Source: an uncultured Prevotella sp. (lineage in GTDB: Bacteria > Bacteroidota > Bacteroidia > Bacteroidales > Bacteroidaceae). Taken from it: DNA of 5,983 nucleotides. The translations under genes and the position numbers were made by a program. Of the stretch, positions 1-5,767 are shown one piece after another (position 1 is the stretch's first letter; each line of letters starts with the position of its first letter). The DNA is taken from NCBI GenBank assembly GCA_900319895.1, contig ONQK01000215.1, positions 1 to 5,983 of the forward strand. Direction: 5' to 3'. The notes under the pieces are model-generated. The model was given only the letters and a program-made list of their open reading frames with translations, ran no database searches and was not told where the DNA came from.

Positions 1-755
1 AGCGGGCGCTCCGTCTCAATCCACACCGATTCAGAATGTGAGCGCAATGAAGATACCCTGACACATGTGGCAGAGCAACAGACATCGCTGTGCATGATTT
101 TCCGTGTCTCGTTATACATTTTCATCTCTTCCTTGGTATAGCCGTTCTCGGTAAAGACATCAACCTGTGGGATGACGTTGTAGGCCAGTTGGTGTGGAAA
201 TTTTTCGACCCTGACAGGCTGGTGGTTGAGCAGGTCTTGATATTGCTGCTCCAGCTCAGCCATTGCCGCAGCACCTGCTCCACTGGCACTTTGGTAGCTT
301 GACACACGGATATGCCGGATGTGGCTAAGCCGCTCAATGGGTTGTAGTGCGACGACCATCATTATCGTAGTGCAGTTGGGGTTGGCAATGATATTTCTTG
401 GATGCCCCAGGGCGTCCTCGGCATTGCACTCGGGCACCACAAGCGGCACGTCTGCCTCCATCCTGAATGCACTGGAGTTGTCAATCATCACGGTACCATG
501 TTTGGTGATAGTGTTGGCAAACTCACGCGAGGTGCCGGCTCCTGCCGACACAAAGGCTATGTCGACGTCCTTGAAGTCGTCGCCGTGTTGCAACAGCTTG
601 ACTTCAATGTCTTTCCCTTGGCATGAAAAATGTGTCCCTGCACTTCTTGCAGAGCCAAAAAGCATTAAGTTGTCGATAGGGAAATTGCGTTCAGAAAGTA
701 CTCGGAGCAACTCTTGGCCAACGGCGCCACTTGCCCCCACTACGGCGATGTTCAT
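1..755 (-). CDS. asd: Aspartate-semialdehyde dehydrogenase, C-terminus beyond the left edge
   Basis: The enzyme reduces L-aspartyl-4-phosphate to L-aspartate-4-semialdehyde with NADPH in the cytoplasm. This is the branch point to lysine, diaminopimelate, threonine and methionine. The frame is open from ATG at 755 to the left edge, giving 251 complete codons of a family usually about 330-340 long. Visible signatures are an N-terminal dinucleotide-binding GASGAVG (residues 7-13), a phosphate-binding SSAFR (R98), the catalytic cysteine in NPNCTT (C128), the SGAGAAAM stretch, and the active-site histidine in RSHSES (H240). Cysteine spacing and gap pattern resemble the Gram-positive-type (S. pneumoniae-like) branch rather than E. 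coli Asd. The usual VRVP before the histidine reads VRVS here. The start is set by the family N-terminus (MNIAVVGASG). It is transcribed away from the antiporter operon. The product is certain; only the truncated end is unseen. Confidence 0.97.
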   Translation of the reverse strand, partial: MNIAVVGASGAVGQELLRVLSERNFPIDNLMLFGSARSAGTHFSCQGKDIEVKLLQHGDDFKDVDIAFVSAGAGTSREFANTITKHGTVMIDNSSAFRMEADVPLVVPECNAEDALGHPRNIIANPNCTTIMMVVALQPIERLSHIRHIRVSSYQSASGAGAAAMAELEQQYQDLLNHQPVRVEKFPHQLAYNVIPQVDVFTENGYTKEEMKMYNETRKIMHSDVCCSATCVRVSSLRSHSESVWIETERP

Positions 756-784
756 ATTTCAGTATGGTTTAAATTGTTAGACAT
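752..784 (-). other. Possible 10-codon upstream reading frame overlapping the asd start
   Basis: In the asd leader a short frame (MSNNLNHTEI) begins with ATG at 784. It ends with TGA at 754-752, overlapping the asd ATG as ATGA. This is the arrangement seen in translational coupling. The peptide is not enriched in lysine, threonine or methionine, so a classical amino-acid attenuator is not indicated. Such a frame can easily occur by chance. Confidence 0.2.
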
Positions 785-857
785 AAAATGCACTTTTGCC
801 CCTGGTTTTATGGTTGAAGCGACCCTTTTAGCCGGGCATATTGCGTTAATTTGTACG

Positions 858-891
858 CAAATATACAACTTTTCGGTTTTTCAGTCGCAAA
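858..891 (-). promoter_or_regulatory. Candidate promoter of asd
   Basis: Read on the minus strand, TATATTTG (858-865) matches the Bacteroidetes -7 consensus TAnnTTTG exactly. A TTTG at 888-891 could be the -33 box, but the spacer is 22 bases, slightly longer than the usual 19-21. Transcription would begin near 851, leaving a leader of about 95 bases. No riboswitch was recognised in that leader; it seems too short for a lysine riboswitch. Confidence 0.55.
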
Positions 892-907
892 TTTGAGTTT
901 TTTTTTG

Positions 908-915
908 CATCTTTG
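908..915 (+). promoter_or_regulatory. Candidate -7 box for the antiporter operon
   Basis: CATCTTTG followed by CA matches seven of eight positions of the Bacteroidetes -7 consensus TAnnTTTG. It lies 31 bases before the ATG at 947, which would give a leader of roughly 25 bases. There is no TTTG at the normal -33 spacing; the nearest (892-895) is only 12 bases away. The box is therefore less secure than the rplS promoter. It lies about 45 bases from the divergent asd -7 box, so the two promoter regions overlap. Confidence 0.4.
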
Positions 916-946
916 CATATTCAAAAGACTATTAAATTGTAATTGC

Positions 947-3070
947 ATGCTGGATTTCTCGCAATATTTTCCCATTACAGACCCGACGTTGATTTTTTTT
1001 GTTGTATTGTGCGTCATCCTTTTGGCGCCAATCGTGATGGGAAAGTTGCGTATTCCGCATATCATCGGCATGGTGCTGGCCGGCGTGTTCTTAGGAGAAT
1101 ATGGGCTCAACATTTTGAAGCGTGACGACTCTTTTGAGCTATTCGGCAAGGTGGGGTTGTATTACATCATGTTTTTGGCGGGCCTGGAGATGAATTTAGA
1201 GGGAATAAAGAAGCAGAAGAGCCATTTTGTCTTTTTTGGTTTGCTGACTTTCGCCATCCCCTTTGTCCTGACCTATTTCATGGGCACGCTCTTGTTTGAC
1301 TATCCGGCTGTCAAGTCGTTGCTCCTGAGTTGCATCATGTCTGCCAACACGTTGATTGCTTATCCCATTGTAGGGCGTTATGGCTTGCAACGTCATCGTA
1401 GCGTGTCTTTGAGTGTCGGCTCGTCCATGATTGCCCTGTTGCTGTCACTGATTATCCTTGCAGCCTTGATAGGCACTTCGCAGGGCACGAGCGGTTGGCT
1501 GTTTTGGCTGTTGTTCCTGCTGAAATTTGCCCTCTTTTGTGGTGGTATGGTCTACCTCTTGCCTCGTTTGGCGCGCTGGTTCTTGCGACGGTACAGCGAC
1601 TCGGTGATGCAGTTCATATTCATCCTCTCGCTATTGTTTTTCACGGCTGCCTGTTCCGAAATGATAGGTTTGGAAGGAATTTTCGGTGCATTCTTCTCAG
1701 GATTGGTGCTCAACCGCTACATTCCCCGCCTGTCGGCATTGATGAATCGTATTGAATTTATCGGAAACGCCTTGTTCATCCCTTATTTTCTGATAGGCGT
1801 GGGCATGTTGATCAATATTCGGCTGCTATTTGAAGGCGGCGCCATCTTGTATTTCGTCGTTCTCATCATCTTTTTCGGAACACTCGGGAAGGCCCTGGCA
1901 GCATATGTTTCATCCTCTGCATTTGTCATGTCGCGACTTTCGGGGCACATGATGTTCGGTTTGACCTCAGCCCACGCCGCGGGCGCCATTGCCATGGCCA
2001 TGGTTGGCCTGAGGCTGGAAAGCGCGCCGGGGGTGCCTCTGATAAACGACGAGATACTCAATGGGCTGGTGGTCATGATTTTATTTACCTGCATCATCAG
2101 TTCGATGGTTACCGAGCGCGCAGCGCAGCAAATTGTTTTGGAAGACCGTCAGTTTGTTCAAGACAGTGAACCAAACAACGATGACGAGAAAATATTAATA
2201 CCCGTGAAATATCCTGAATACGCAGAACGTCTGCTGCAGCTGGCGACGATGATGCGCAACCCCAAGCTAAACCGTGGTATTGTTGGATTGAACGTGGTTT
2301 ATGACGACATCGAGGCCTTGCGCCATCAAGAGGAGGGACGAAAATTGCTGGAAATGATTACGAAACAGGCAACAGCCTGTGACGTAAGGATTGAAACCCA
2401 GGTGCGAATTGCAGCGAATATAGCCAATGGGATCAAGCATGCTTTCAAAGAATTCAATGCCTCGGAAATATTGATGGGGCTGCATGTCCATAAAAATATT
2501 TCCGGCAAGTTCTGGGGAGAGTTTACCCAAAGCCTCTATAATGGCTTGCGGCGGCAAATCATCATTGTCCGTTGCATGCAGCCGCTCAACACGCTCCGTC
2601 GCGTCCAGGTGGCAGTGCCCTCGCGAGCAGAATATGAGCCTGGATTCAACCGCTGGCTGGAAAGGCTGCTGAGGCTGGCTGGCAACTTGGATTGCCGTAT
2701 CCAGTTTCATGGCCGCGACGAATCGCTGCAGCTCATCAAGGAATATGTTCGCAACCGCCATCCTGAAGTGAGGGCGGACTTTACGCTCATGGCGCATTGG
2801 AAGGAGATGCCGCAGCTGGCATCAACCATTAGCGAGGACCACTTGTTCGTCGTAGTGACGGCGCGGAAAGGATCGGTGTCGTACAAAACTGCCCTGGACT
2901 ATTTGCCCGACGAGCTGACACGCCATTTTATGGGCAAAAACATCATGATTATTTACCCCGATCAGCACGGCGACCCGATGGAGTCGTTGACCTTTGCAGA
3001 GTCGCAACATCAAGAAGAAACCAGCGCCTACCATGTGGTCAAGGAATGGGTGCGTAAGCATAAAATGTAG
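947..3070 (+). CDS. CPA2-family cation:proton antiporter with C-terminal USP-like region
   Basis: A 707-residue inner-membrane protein. Residues about 12-390 form a Na+/H+ exchanger domain with roughly 12-13 hydrophobic segments. Family landmarks are RIPHIIGMVLAG (35-46), FLAGLEMNL (76-84), MSANTLIAYPIVGRYGL (131-147), GLEGIFGAFFSGLVLNR (241-257), PYFLIGVGML (279-288), a membrane lysine in GKALAAY (K315) and FGLTSAHAAGAIAMA (337-351). Residues about 410-707 are soluble. They contain segments like universal stress protein halves (EKILIPV at 414-420; RRVQVAVPS at 551-559), typical of regulatory tails in Bacteroidetes antiporters. The start is ATG 947, just after the candidate promoter; an in-frame TTG at 851 would add 32 residues reading through that promoter. 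Membrane segment 5 (SSMIALLLSL, 159-168) lacks the aspartate usual in CPA2 proteins. Whether it moves Na+ or K+ cannot be told from sequence. First gene of a likely three-gene operon. Confidence 0.9.
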   Translation: MLDFSQYFPITDPTLIFFVVLCVILLAPIVMGKLRIPHIIGMVLAGVFLGEYGLNILKRDDSFELFGKVGLYYIMFLAGLEMNLEGIKKQKSHFVFFGLLTFAIPFVLTYFMGTLLFDYPAVKSLLLSCIMSANTLIAYPIVGRYGLQRHRSVSLSVGSSMIALLLSLIILAALIGTSQGTSGWLFWLLFLLKFALFCGGMVYLLPRLARWFLRRYSDSVMQFIFILSLLFFTAACSEMIGLEGIFGAFFSGLVLNRYIPRLSALMNRIEFIGNALFIPYFLIGVGMLINIRLLFEGGAILYFVVLIIFFGTLGKALAAYVSSSAFVMSRLSGHMMFGLTSAHAAGAIAMAMVGLRLESAPGVPLINDEILNGLVVMILFTCIISSMVTERAAQQIVLEDRQFVQDSEPNNDDEKILIPVKYPEYAERLLQLATMMRNPKLNRGIVGLNVVYDDIEALRHQEEGRKLLEMITKQATACDVRIETQVRIAANIANGIKHAFKEFNASEILMGLHVHKNISGKFWGEFTQSLYNGLRRQIIIVRCMQPLNTLRRVQVAVPSRAEYEPGFNRWLERLLRLAGNLDCRIQFHGRDESLQLIKEYVRNRHPEVRADFTLMAHWKEMPQLASTISEDHLFVVVTARKGSVSYKTALDYLPDELTRHFMGKNIMIIYPDQHGDPMESLTFAESQHQEETSAYHVVKEWVRKHKM

Positions 3071-3074
3071 TAGA

Positions 3075-3755
3075 ATGATCCAAGTCGAAAATATCAAAAA
3101 GCGTTTTGGGACACTTGAAGTGCTCAAAGGTATAGACATCGCTATTGAAAAGAGCGAAATAGTGAGTATCGTTGGCCCAAGTGGTGCCGGAAAGACGACA
3201 CTGTTGCAGATTCTAGGCACTTTGGACAAGCCTGATGAAGGAATGGTGCGCATCAACGGCATGGAGGTGGGAAGTTTGTCGCGCAAAGAGCTGGCAGATT
3301 TCCGTAACCGTCACCTCGGATTCGTCTTTCAGTTTCATCAGCTGTTGCCGGAATTTACAGCTTTGGAAAATGTGATGATTCCAGCATACATCGCAGGAGT
3401 GTCGACGTCAAAAGCGCGCGCGCGCGCCTGCCAGCTGTTCGACTTCATGAGGCTCTCTGACCGTTTGCATCATAAGCCGAGCGAACTTTCAGGAGGCGAG
3501 AAGCAGCGTGTGGCAGTGGCGCGGGCGTTGATGAATAATCCGGAGGTAATCTTGGCAGACGAGCCCTCCGGGGCGCTGGATTCTCAGAACAAAGAAGAGT
3601 TGCATAAGCTCTTCTTCGAACTGCGCCAGGAGTTTGGACAAACCTTTGTGGTGGTGACACATGACACGGAGCTGGCGCAGTTGACCGACCGTACCATTGA
3701 GATGAGGGACGGGCTCCTGGTGGGCGAAAAAAAGCGAGTGACAGACAATTTTTAA
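3075..3755 (+). CDS. lolD: ABC transporter ATP-binding protein, LolD/MacB type
   Basis: A complete 226-residue ATPase subunit. It has Walker A GPSGAGKTT (34-42, K40), the Q-loop glutamine in FVFQFHQLLPEFTALENV (Q86), the signature LSGGEKQRVAVARAL (138-152), Walker B VILADE (158-163, catalytic E163), EPSGALD as D-loop region, and the switch histidine THD (H196). The size and the 'FQFHQLLPEFTALENV' type of Q-loop are those of LolD, which powers extraction of lipoproteins from the inner membrane by LolCE. MacB/FtsE-like efflux ATPases are close relatives, and no permease gene adjoins it, so the LolD name is from similarity alone. ATG 3075 lies four bases after the antiporter stop and matches the family N-terminus (MIQVENIKKRFG). 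The tight spacing implies co-transcription. The gene contains a (GC)7 run at 3414-3427, encoding Ala-Arg repeats in the helical domain. Confidence 0.92.
   Translation: MIQVENIKKRFGTLEVLKGIDIAIEKSEIVSIVGPSGAGKTTLLQILGTLDKPDEGMVRINGMEVGSLSRKELADFRNRHLGFVFQFHQLLPEFTALENVMIPAYIAGVSTSKARARACQLFDFMRLSDRLHHKPSELSGGEKQRVAVARALMNNPEVILADEPSGALDSQNKEELHKLFFELRQEFGQTFVVVTHDTELAQLTDRTIEMRDGLLVGEKKRVTDNF
3414..3427 (+). repeat. (GC)7 dinucleotide run inside lolD
   Basis: Seven uninterrupted GC units encode the A-R-A-R-A stretch after TSK, in the helical subdomain. The gain or loss of one unit would shift the frame before the signature motif and destroy the protein. Confidence 0.9.
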
Positions 3756-3772
3756 CGGAAATATCCCGAAAA

Positions 3773-4603
3773 ATGATAAAATTAGGAGATTATAACAGGT
3801 TGAAAATCATCAAAGAGGTCGATTTCGGAATGTATCTCGATGGCGGTGAGGCAGGTGAGATCCTGCTGCCAACCCGATATGTGCCCGGGCACGTTGCCGT
3901 GGGCGAAGAGTTGGACGTGTTTTTGTATCTTGACCAAGACGAGCGGCTGATTGCTACAACGGAAACACCCCTGGCGCGGGTCGGCGAGTTTGCGTGGCTG
4001 GAAGTGTCTTGGGTCAACGAATACGGTGCTTTCCTGAACTGGGGACTAATGAAAGACCTCTTCTGCCCTTTCAGGGAACAGAAAAAGAAGATGGAAATCG
4101 GGAACCATTATCTGGTGTATGTTTATGTTGATGAGCAAAGTTTTCGGATTGTAGCATCGGCAAAAATAGAACGGTTCTTGGACAAGGATTTCCCCCCGTA
4201 TCAATCTGGAGATGCGGTAAGTCTGCTGGTACAGCAAAAAACAGAACTCGGCTTCAAAGTTATTGTTGACAACCGGTTCTTAGGACTTGTCTATCAAAGT
4301 CAAGTCTTCCGCCCCATCCATGCCGGCGACCATTTGACGGGCTACATTCAGCAGGTGAGGGAAGATGGAAAAATCGATGTCTCTCTGCAAGCATTGGGCA
4401 GAAAAGCAACGCTCGACTTCTCTGAGACCTTGCTGCAATATCTCCAGGCACATGGAGGACGTTGCCCTTTGGGCGACAAAAGCGATGCCGAAGACATCAA
4501 ACAGGCTTTCCAAGTGAGTAAAAAGACCTTCAAGCGGGCAGTAGGCGATCTTTACAAACGTCGTTTGATCATCATTGAAAACGATGGCATAAAACTTGTC
4601 TGA
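3773..4603 (+). CDS. cvfB: CvfB-like RNA-binding protein (S1 domains plus winged helix)
   Basis: A 276-residue cytoplasmic protein of the CvfB/YitL family. CvfB in Staphylococcus aureus is an RNA-binding virulence regulator; the role in Bacteroidetes is not established. It shows tandem S1-like OB folds at about 1-65 (LKIIKEVDFGMYLDGG), 66-140 (FAWLEVSWVNEYGAFLNWGL, followed by KDLFCPF) and 145-210 (GFKVIVDNRFLGLVYQSQVF, ending in GKIDVSL). A C-terminal winged-helix segment at about 225-276 contains LGDKSDAEDIKQAFQVSKK and FKRAVGDLYKRRLI, the usual family ending. Length is normal (about 275-300). ATG 3773 starts the first S1 domain directly and lies 17 bases after lolD. It is probably the last gene of the antiporter-lolD-cvfB transcript, though no clear terminator follows. 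No Shine-Dalgarno sequence is visible, as expected in this phylum. Confidence 0.88.
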   Translation: MIKLGDYNRLKIIKEVDFGMYLDGGEAGEILLPTRYVPGHVAVGEELDVFLYLDQDERLIATTETPLARVGEFAWLEVSWVNEYGAFLNWGLMKDLFCPFREQKKKMEIGNHYLVYVYVDEQSFRIVASAKIERFLDKDFPPYQSGDAVSLLVQQKTELGFKVIVDNRFLGLVYQSQVFRPIHAGDHLTGYIQQVREDGKIDVSLQALGRKATLDFSETLLQYLQAHGGRCPLGDKSDAEDIKQAFQVSKKTFKRAVGDLYKRRLIIIENDGIKLV

Positions 4604-4634
4604 AAACTATAAATATTTAATAATCAGTCACTTT

Positions 4635-4647
4635 TTTGCATGGTCTT
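4635..4647 (+). repeat. 13-base direct repeat, copy 1
   Basis: TTTGCATGGTCTT occurs here between cvfB and the rplS promoter, and again identically at 5520-5532 on the other side of rplS. Both copies are preceded by TCAG, 7 and 5 bases upstream. The function is unknown. Confidence 0.6.
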
Positions 4648-4680
4648 GGACTCTGGAAGCGAAAAAATAAACCAGAAAAT

Positions 4681-4711
4681 TTTGTTGTTTCAGCAAAAAG
4701 CATTACCTTTG
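4681..4711 (+). promoter_or_regulatory. Promoter of rplS (Bacteroidetes -33/-7 type)
   Basis: TTTG at 4681-4684, a 19-base spacer and TACCTTTG at 4704-4711 make an exact match to the Bacteroidetes housekeeping promoter at ideal spacing. Transcription is expected to begin around 4717-4719, leaving a leader of about 80 bases before the rplS ATG. This promoter separates rplS from the cvfB transcript. Confidence 0.82.
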
Positions 4712-4721
4712 CAAAACTTTT

Positions 4722-4763
4722 GGCGTAACCGCTGGTAGCGGACGAGTCGTTGACCATGTTGCG
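4722..4763 (+). promoter_or_regulatory. Possible structured leader of L19 mRNA
   Basis: In the rplS leader there is a perfect hairpin CCGCT-GGT-AGCGG (4729-4741). Flanking bases CGTAA (4724-4728) can pair with TTGCG (4759-4763, one G-U pair) to close an outer stem around it. The rest of the leader, up to the ATG, is A/T-rich and unstructured. Ribosomal protein leaders are often autoregulated by the protein; whether this one is cannot be shown from one sequence. Confidence 0.35.
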
Positions 4764-4799
4764 TTGGAACAAATAAAAATACTTTAATCATTTAAAACA

Positions 4800-5165
4800 A
4801 TGGATTTAATAAAAGTTGCTGAACAGGCATTTGCAACCGGCAAACAGTTCCCCGAGTTCAAAGCCGGTGACACCATCACAGTTGCTTACAAAATTATTGA
4901 GGGAACCAAAGAGCGTATCCAGCTCTATCGTGGCGTTGTCATCAAAATTTCAGGTCATGGCGAGAAAAAGCGTTTCACGGTTCGCAAAATGTCGGGCACA
5001 GTCGGTGTGGAACGCATCTTCCCAATGGAGTCACCGAACATCGATAGCATCGAGGTGAACAAGTATGGAAAAGTTCGTCGTGCAAAATTGTACTACTTGC
5101 GTAAACTTACAGGAAAAGCAGCTCGCATCAAGGAGAGAAGAGTTGCTACTGAGAAAAAAGACTAA
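4800..5165 (+). CDS. rplS: 50S ribosomal protein L19
   Basis: A complete 121-residue large-subunit protein located at the interface with the 30S subunit. Family hallmarks run through the whole length: FKAGDTITVAYKI (19-31), ERIQLYRGVVI (38-48), FTVRKMSGTVGVERIFP (59-75), SPNIDSIEV (78-86) and GKVRRAKLYYLRKLTGKAAR (89-108), followed by a basic tail. The start is ATG 4800, the only reasonable one given the normal N-terminus (MDLIKVAEQ). It has its own promoter and leader upstream and a strong terminator 23 bases after the stop, so it appears monocistronic. The usual trmD/rimM neighbours known from Proteobacteria and Firmicutes are not present here. Confidence 0.98.
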   Translation: MDLIKVAEQAFATGKQFPEFKAGDTITVAYKIIEGTKERIQLYRGVVIKISGHGEKKRFTVRKMSGTVGVERIFPMESPNIDSIEVNKYGKVRRAKLYYLRKLTGKAARIKERRVATEKKD

Positions 5166-5187
5166 ACGAAGAAGTCTTGACGAGAAT

Positions 5188-5221
5188 AAAAAGGGATTTG
5201 CAGCCAGGCAAATCCCTTTTT
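5188..5221 (+). terminator. Rho-independent terminator of rplS
   Basis: A perfect 13-base-pair stem (5188-5200 with 5209-5221: AAAAAGGGATTTG / CAAATCCCTTTTT) with an 8-base loop, followed by TGTTTTTATT. It starts 23 bases after the rplS stop. A-tracts on the left side mean it could also act on leftward transcription. Confidence 0.95.
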
Positions 5222-5307
5222 GTTTTTATTACTGTCCGCTAAACACATATAAGTGCCTATTTTTTACTCATTTTCATTGCGTCTGGTTAAATAGCTAATT
5301 ATACTTT

Positions 5308-5315
5308 TAGTTTTG
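5308..5315 (+). promoter_or_regulatory. Weak -7-like box
   Basis: TAGTTTTG fits TAnnTTTG, but no TTTG lies at -33 spacing. If active, it would start a transcript of about 55 bases ending in the hairpin at 5340-5376. Low certainty. Confidence 0.2.
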
Positions 5316-5330
5316 CTGTAGAAGCAAAGA

Positions 5331-5342
5331 TTGTCAAAAGGG
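5331..5342 (+). repeat. Left arm of a 12-base inverted repeat
   Basis: TTGTCAAAAGGG here is the exact reverse complement of 5768-5779. The likeness extends past one mismatch into TG (TTGTCAAAAGGGyTG). The two arms bound about 449 bases that hold the terminator-like hairpins and the stem-rich segment. No target-site duplication was seen outside the arms. Confidence 0.55.
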
Positions 5343-5376
5343 CTGATGCCACGAGTGAGTCTCAGCCCAATTTTTT
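5340..5376 (+). terminator. Terminator-like hairpin with T6 tract
   Basis: GGGCTGA (5340-5346) pairs perfectly with TCAGCCC (5362-5368) around a 15-base loop, followed by AATTTTTT. It may be a backup terminator for rplS read-through or end a short RNA. The A-tract just before it gives weak leftward potential as well. Confidence 0.5.
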
Positions 5377-5435
5377 AAGTCGGAAAAGTTTTACTGGACA
5401 ACAACAATTGTCAATAATTTCTCGCAATGGGCTCG

Positions 5436-5468
5436 AAAAAAACGCGTCACTTCTCGTGAAGTGGCGCG
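5436..5468 (-). terminator. Leftward terminator-like hairpin with T7 tract
   Basis: On the minus strand CGCGCCACTTC (5468-5458) and GAAGTGACGCG (5453-5443) form an 11-position stem with one C-A mismatch and a 4-base loop. A run of seven Ts (5442-5436) follows immediately. The rightward reading has a G-U pair instead of the mismatch but no T tract. It lies 20 bases beyond the end of the 91-codon leftward frame, suggesting that something on the minus strand is transcribed into it. Confidence 0.55.
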
Positions 5469-5487
5469 GACAATGAAAAAACGTGAA

Positions 5488-5763
5488 CTATTTGTCTAGC
5501 ATAAACAGCTTCAGATGGGTTTGCATGGTCTTATCTGATATTTTTTTTATTAACATTTTATTTGAAATCTCATTGCACACTACAAACGACTTAATCATCA
5601 TTCGCGGAATGTGGAACGGCCCTTTGAAGAGATTTCCCTTCGCTGGCTGCGCCACGGTTCCGTCGTGATGCAGAGCCGTACCACTCGGGAAATTCCGTGT
5701 CTGGGAAATGCTTGTACGTTCAGTCGTTAATCGTTTTGTGACATCTCTATTTTCTCCATACAT
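5488..5763 (-). CDS. Doubtful small protein, 91 codons, or part of a structured RNA
   Basis: A leftward frame from ATG 5763 to TAG 5490-5488 encodes 91 residues. I recognise no family, signal peptide or membrane segment in it. The middle reads GTALHHDGTVAQPAKGNLFK and the C-terminal third is lysine-rich (MLIKKISDK). Its central third coincides with nested stems (5585-5728), and an A8 run (minus strand, opposite T8 at about 5541-5548) lies within the frame. Both fit a non-coding origin at least as well. No good leftward promoter was found upstream; the best look-alike, TATTTATG at 5808-5815, has one mismatch and no -33 box. A terminator-like hairpin follows 20 bases downstream. Confidence 0.22.
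   Translation of the reverse strand: MYGENRDVTKRLTTERTSISQTRNFPSGTALHHDGTVAQPAKGNLFKGPFHIPRMMIKSFVVCNEISNKMLIKKISDKTMQTHLKLFMLDK
5520..5532 (+). repeat. 13-base direct repeat, copy 2
   Basis: TTTGCATGGTCTT, identical to 4635-4647. Together with TTTG at 5491-5494 (21-base spacer), the overlapping TGGGTTTG (5516-5523) loosely resembles a promoter with one mismatch in the -7 box. Confidence 0.6.
5585..5728 (-). ncRNA. Candidate structured RNA segment (nested stems)
   Basis: Four stems nest inside one another: 5585-5591 with 5722-5728 (7 of 7), 5632-5638 with 5687-5693 (7 of 7, ATTTCCC/GGGAAAT), 5645-5652 with 5670-5677 (7 of 8 on the minus strand, 6 of 8 on the plus strand), and 5653-5656 with 5664-5667 (CACG/CGTG, 7-base loop). 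A second GGGAAAT at 5703-5709 (plus strand) could compete for the same partner. Stem 3 is better on the minus strand, and the T7-tailed hairpin at 5436-5468 also points leftward. No match to a named RNA was recognised. A 6S-like or Bacteroidales-1-like RNA is a guess only, and the pairing may be fortuitous. Confidence 0.3.
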
Positions 5764-5767
5764 ACAA

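Noticed and set aside
319..780. 153-codon rightward frame
   Set aside because: Antisense shadow of asd, which has full family signatures on the other strand.
756..852. Lysine riboswitch in the asd leader
   Set aside because: The leader is about 95 bases, shorter than the known lysine riboswitch, and its conserved core was not recognised.
851..946. In-frame TTG extension adding 32 residues to the antiporter
   Set aside because: It would read through the candidate -7 box and the divergent promoter region; the ATG at 947 begins at the normal N-terminus of the family.
2267..2797. 176-codon leftward frame within the antiporter tail
   Set aside because: Antisense to a well-supported gene, with no recognisable domain; the other antisense frames in 808-4533 were rejected for the same reason.
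2994..3074. Earlier ATG giving LolD 27 extra residues overlapping the antiporter
   Set aside because: The extra residues have no counterpart in ABC ATPases; ATG 3075 starts exactly at the expected MIQVENIKK.
5065..5298. 77-codon rightward frame running from rplS through its terminator
   Set aside because: Overlaps rplS in another frame and crosses the terminator hairpin.
5340..5368. GGGCTGA resembling the 5' end of tmRNA
   Set aside because: The following bases do not match tmRNA, and no tRNA-like 3' end with a CCA-terminated acceptor was found; a simple hairpin explains it.
5483..5668. 61-codon rightward frame
   Set aside because: No family resemblance, only a weak one-mismatch promoter look-alike nearby, and it lies opposite the stem-rich segment.
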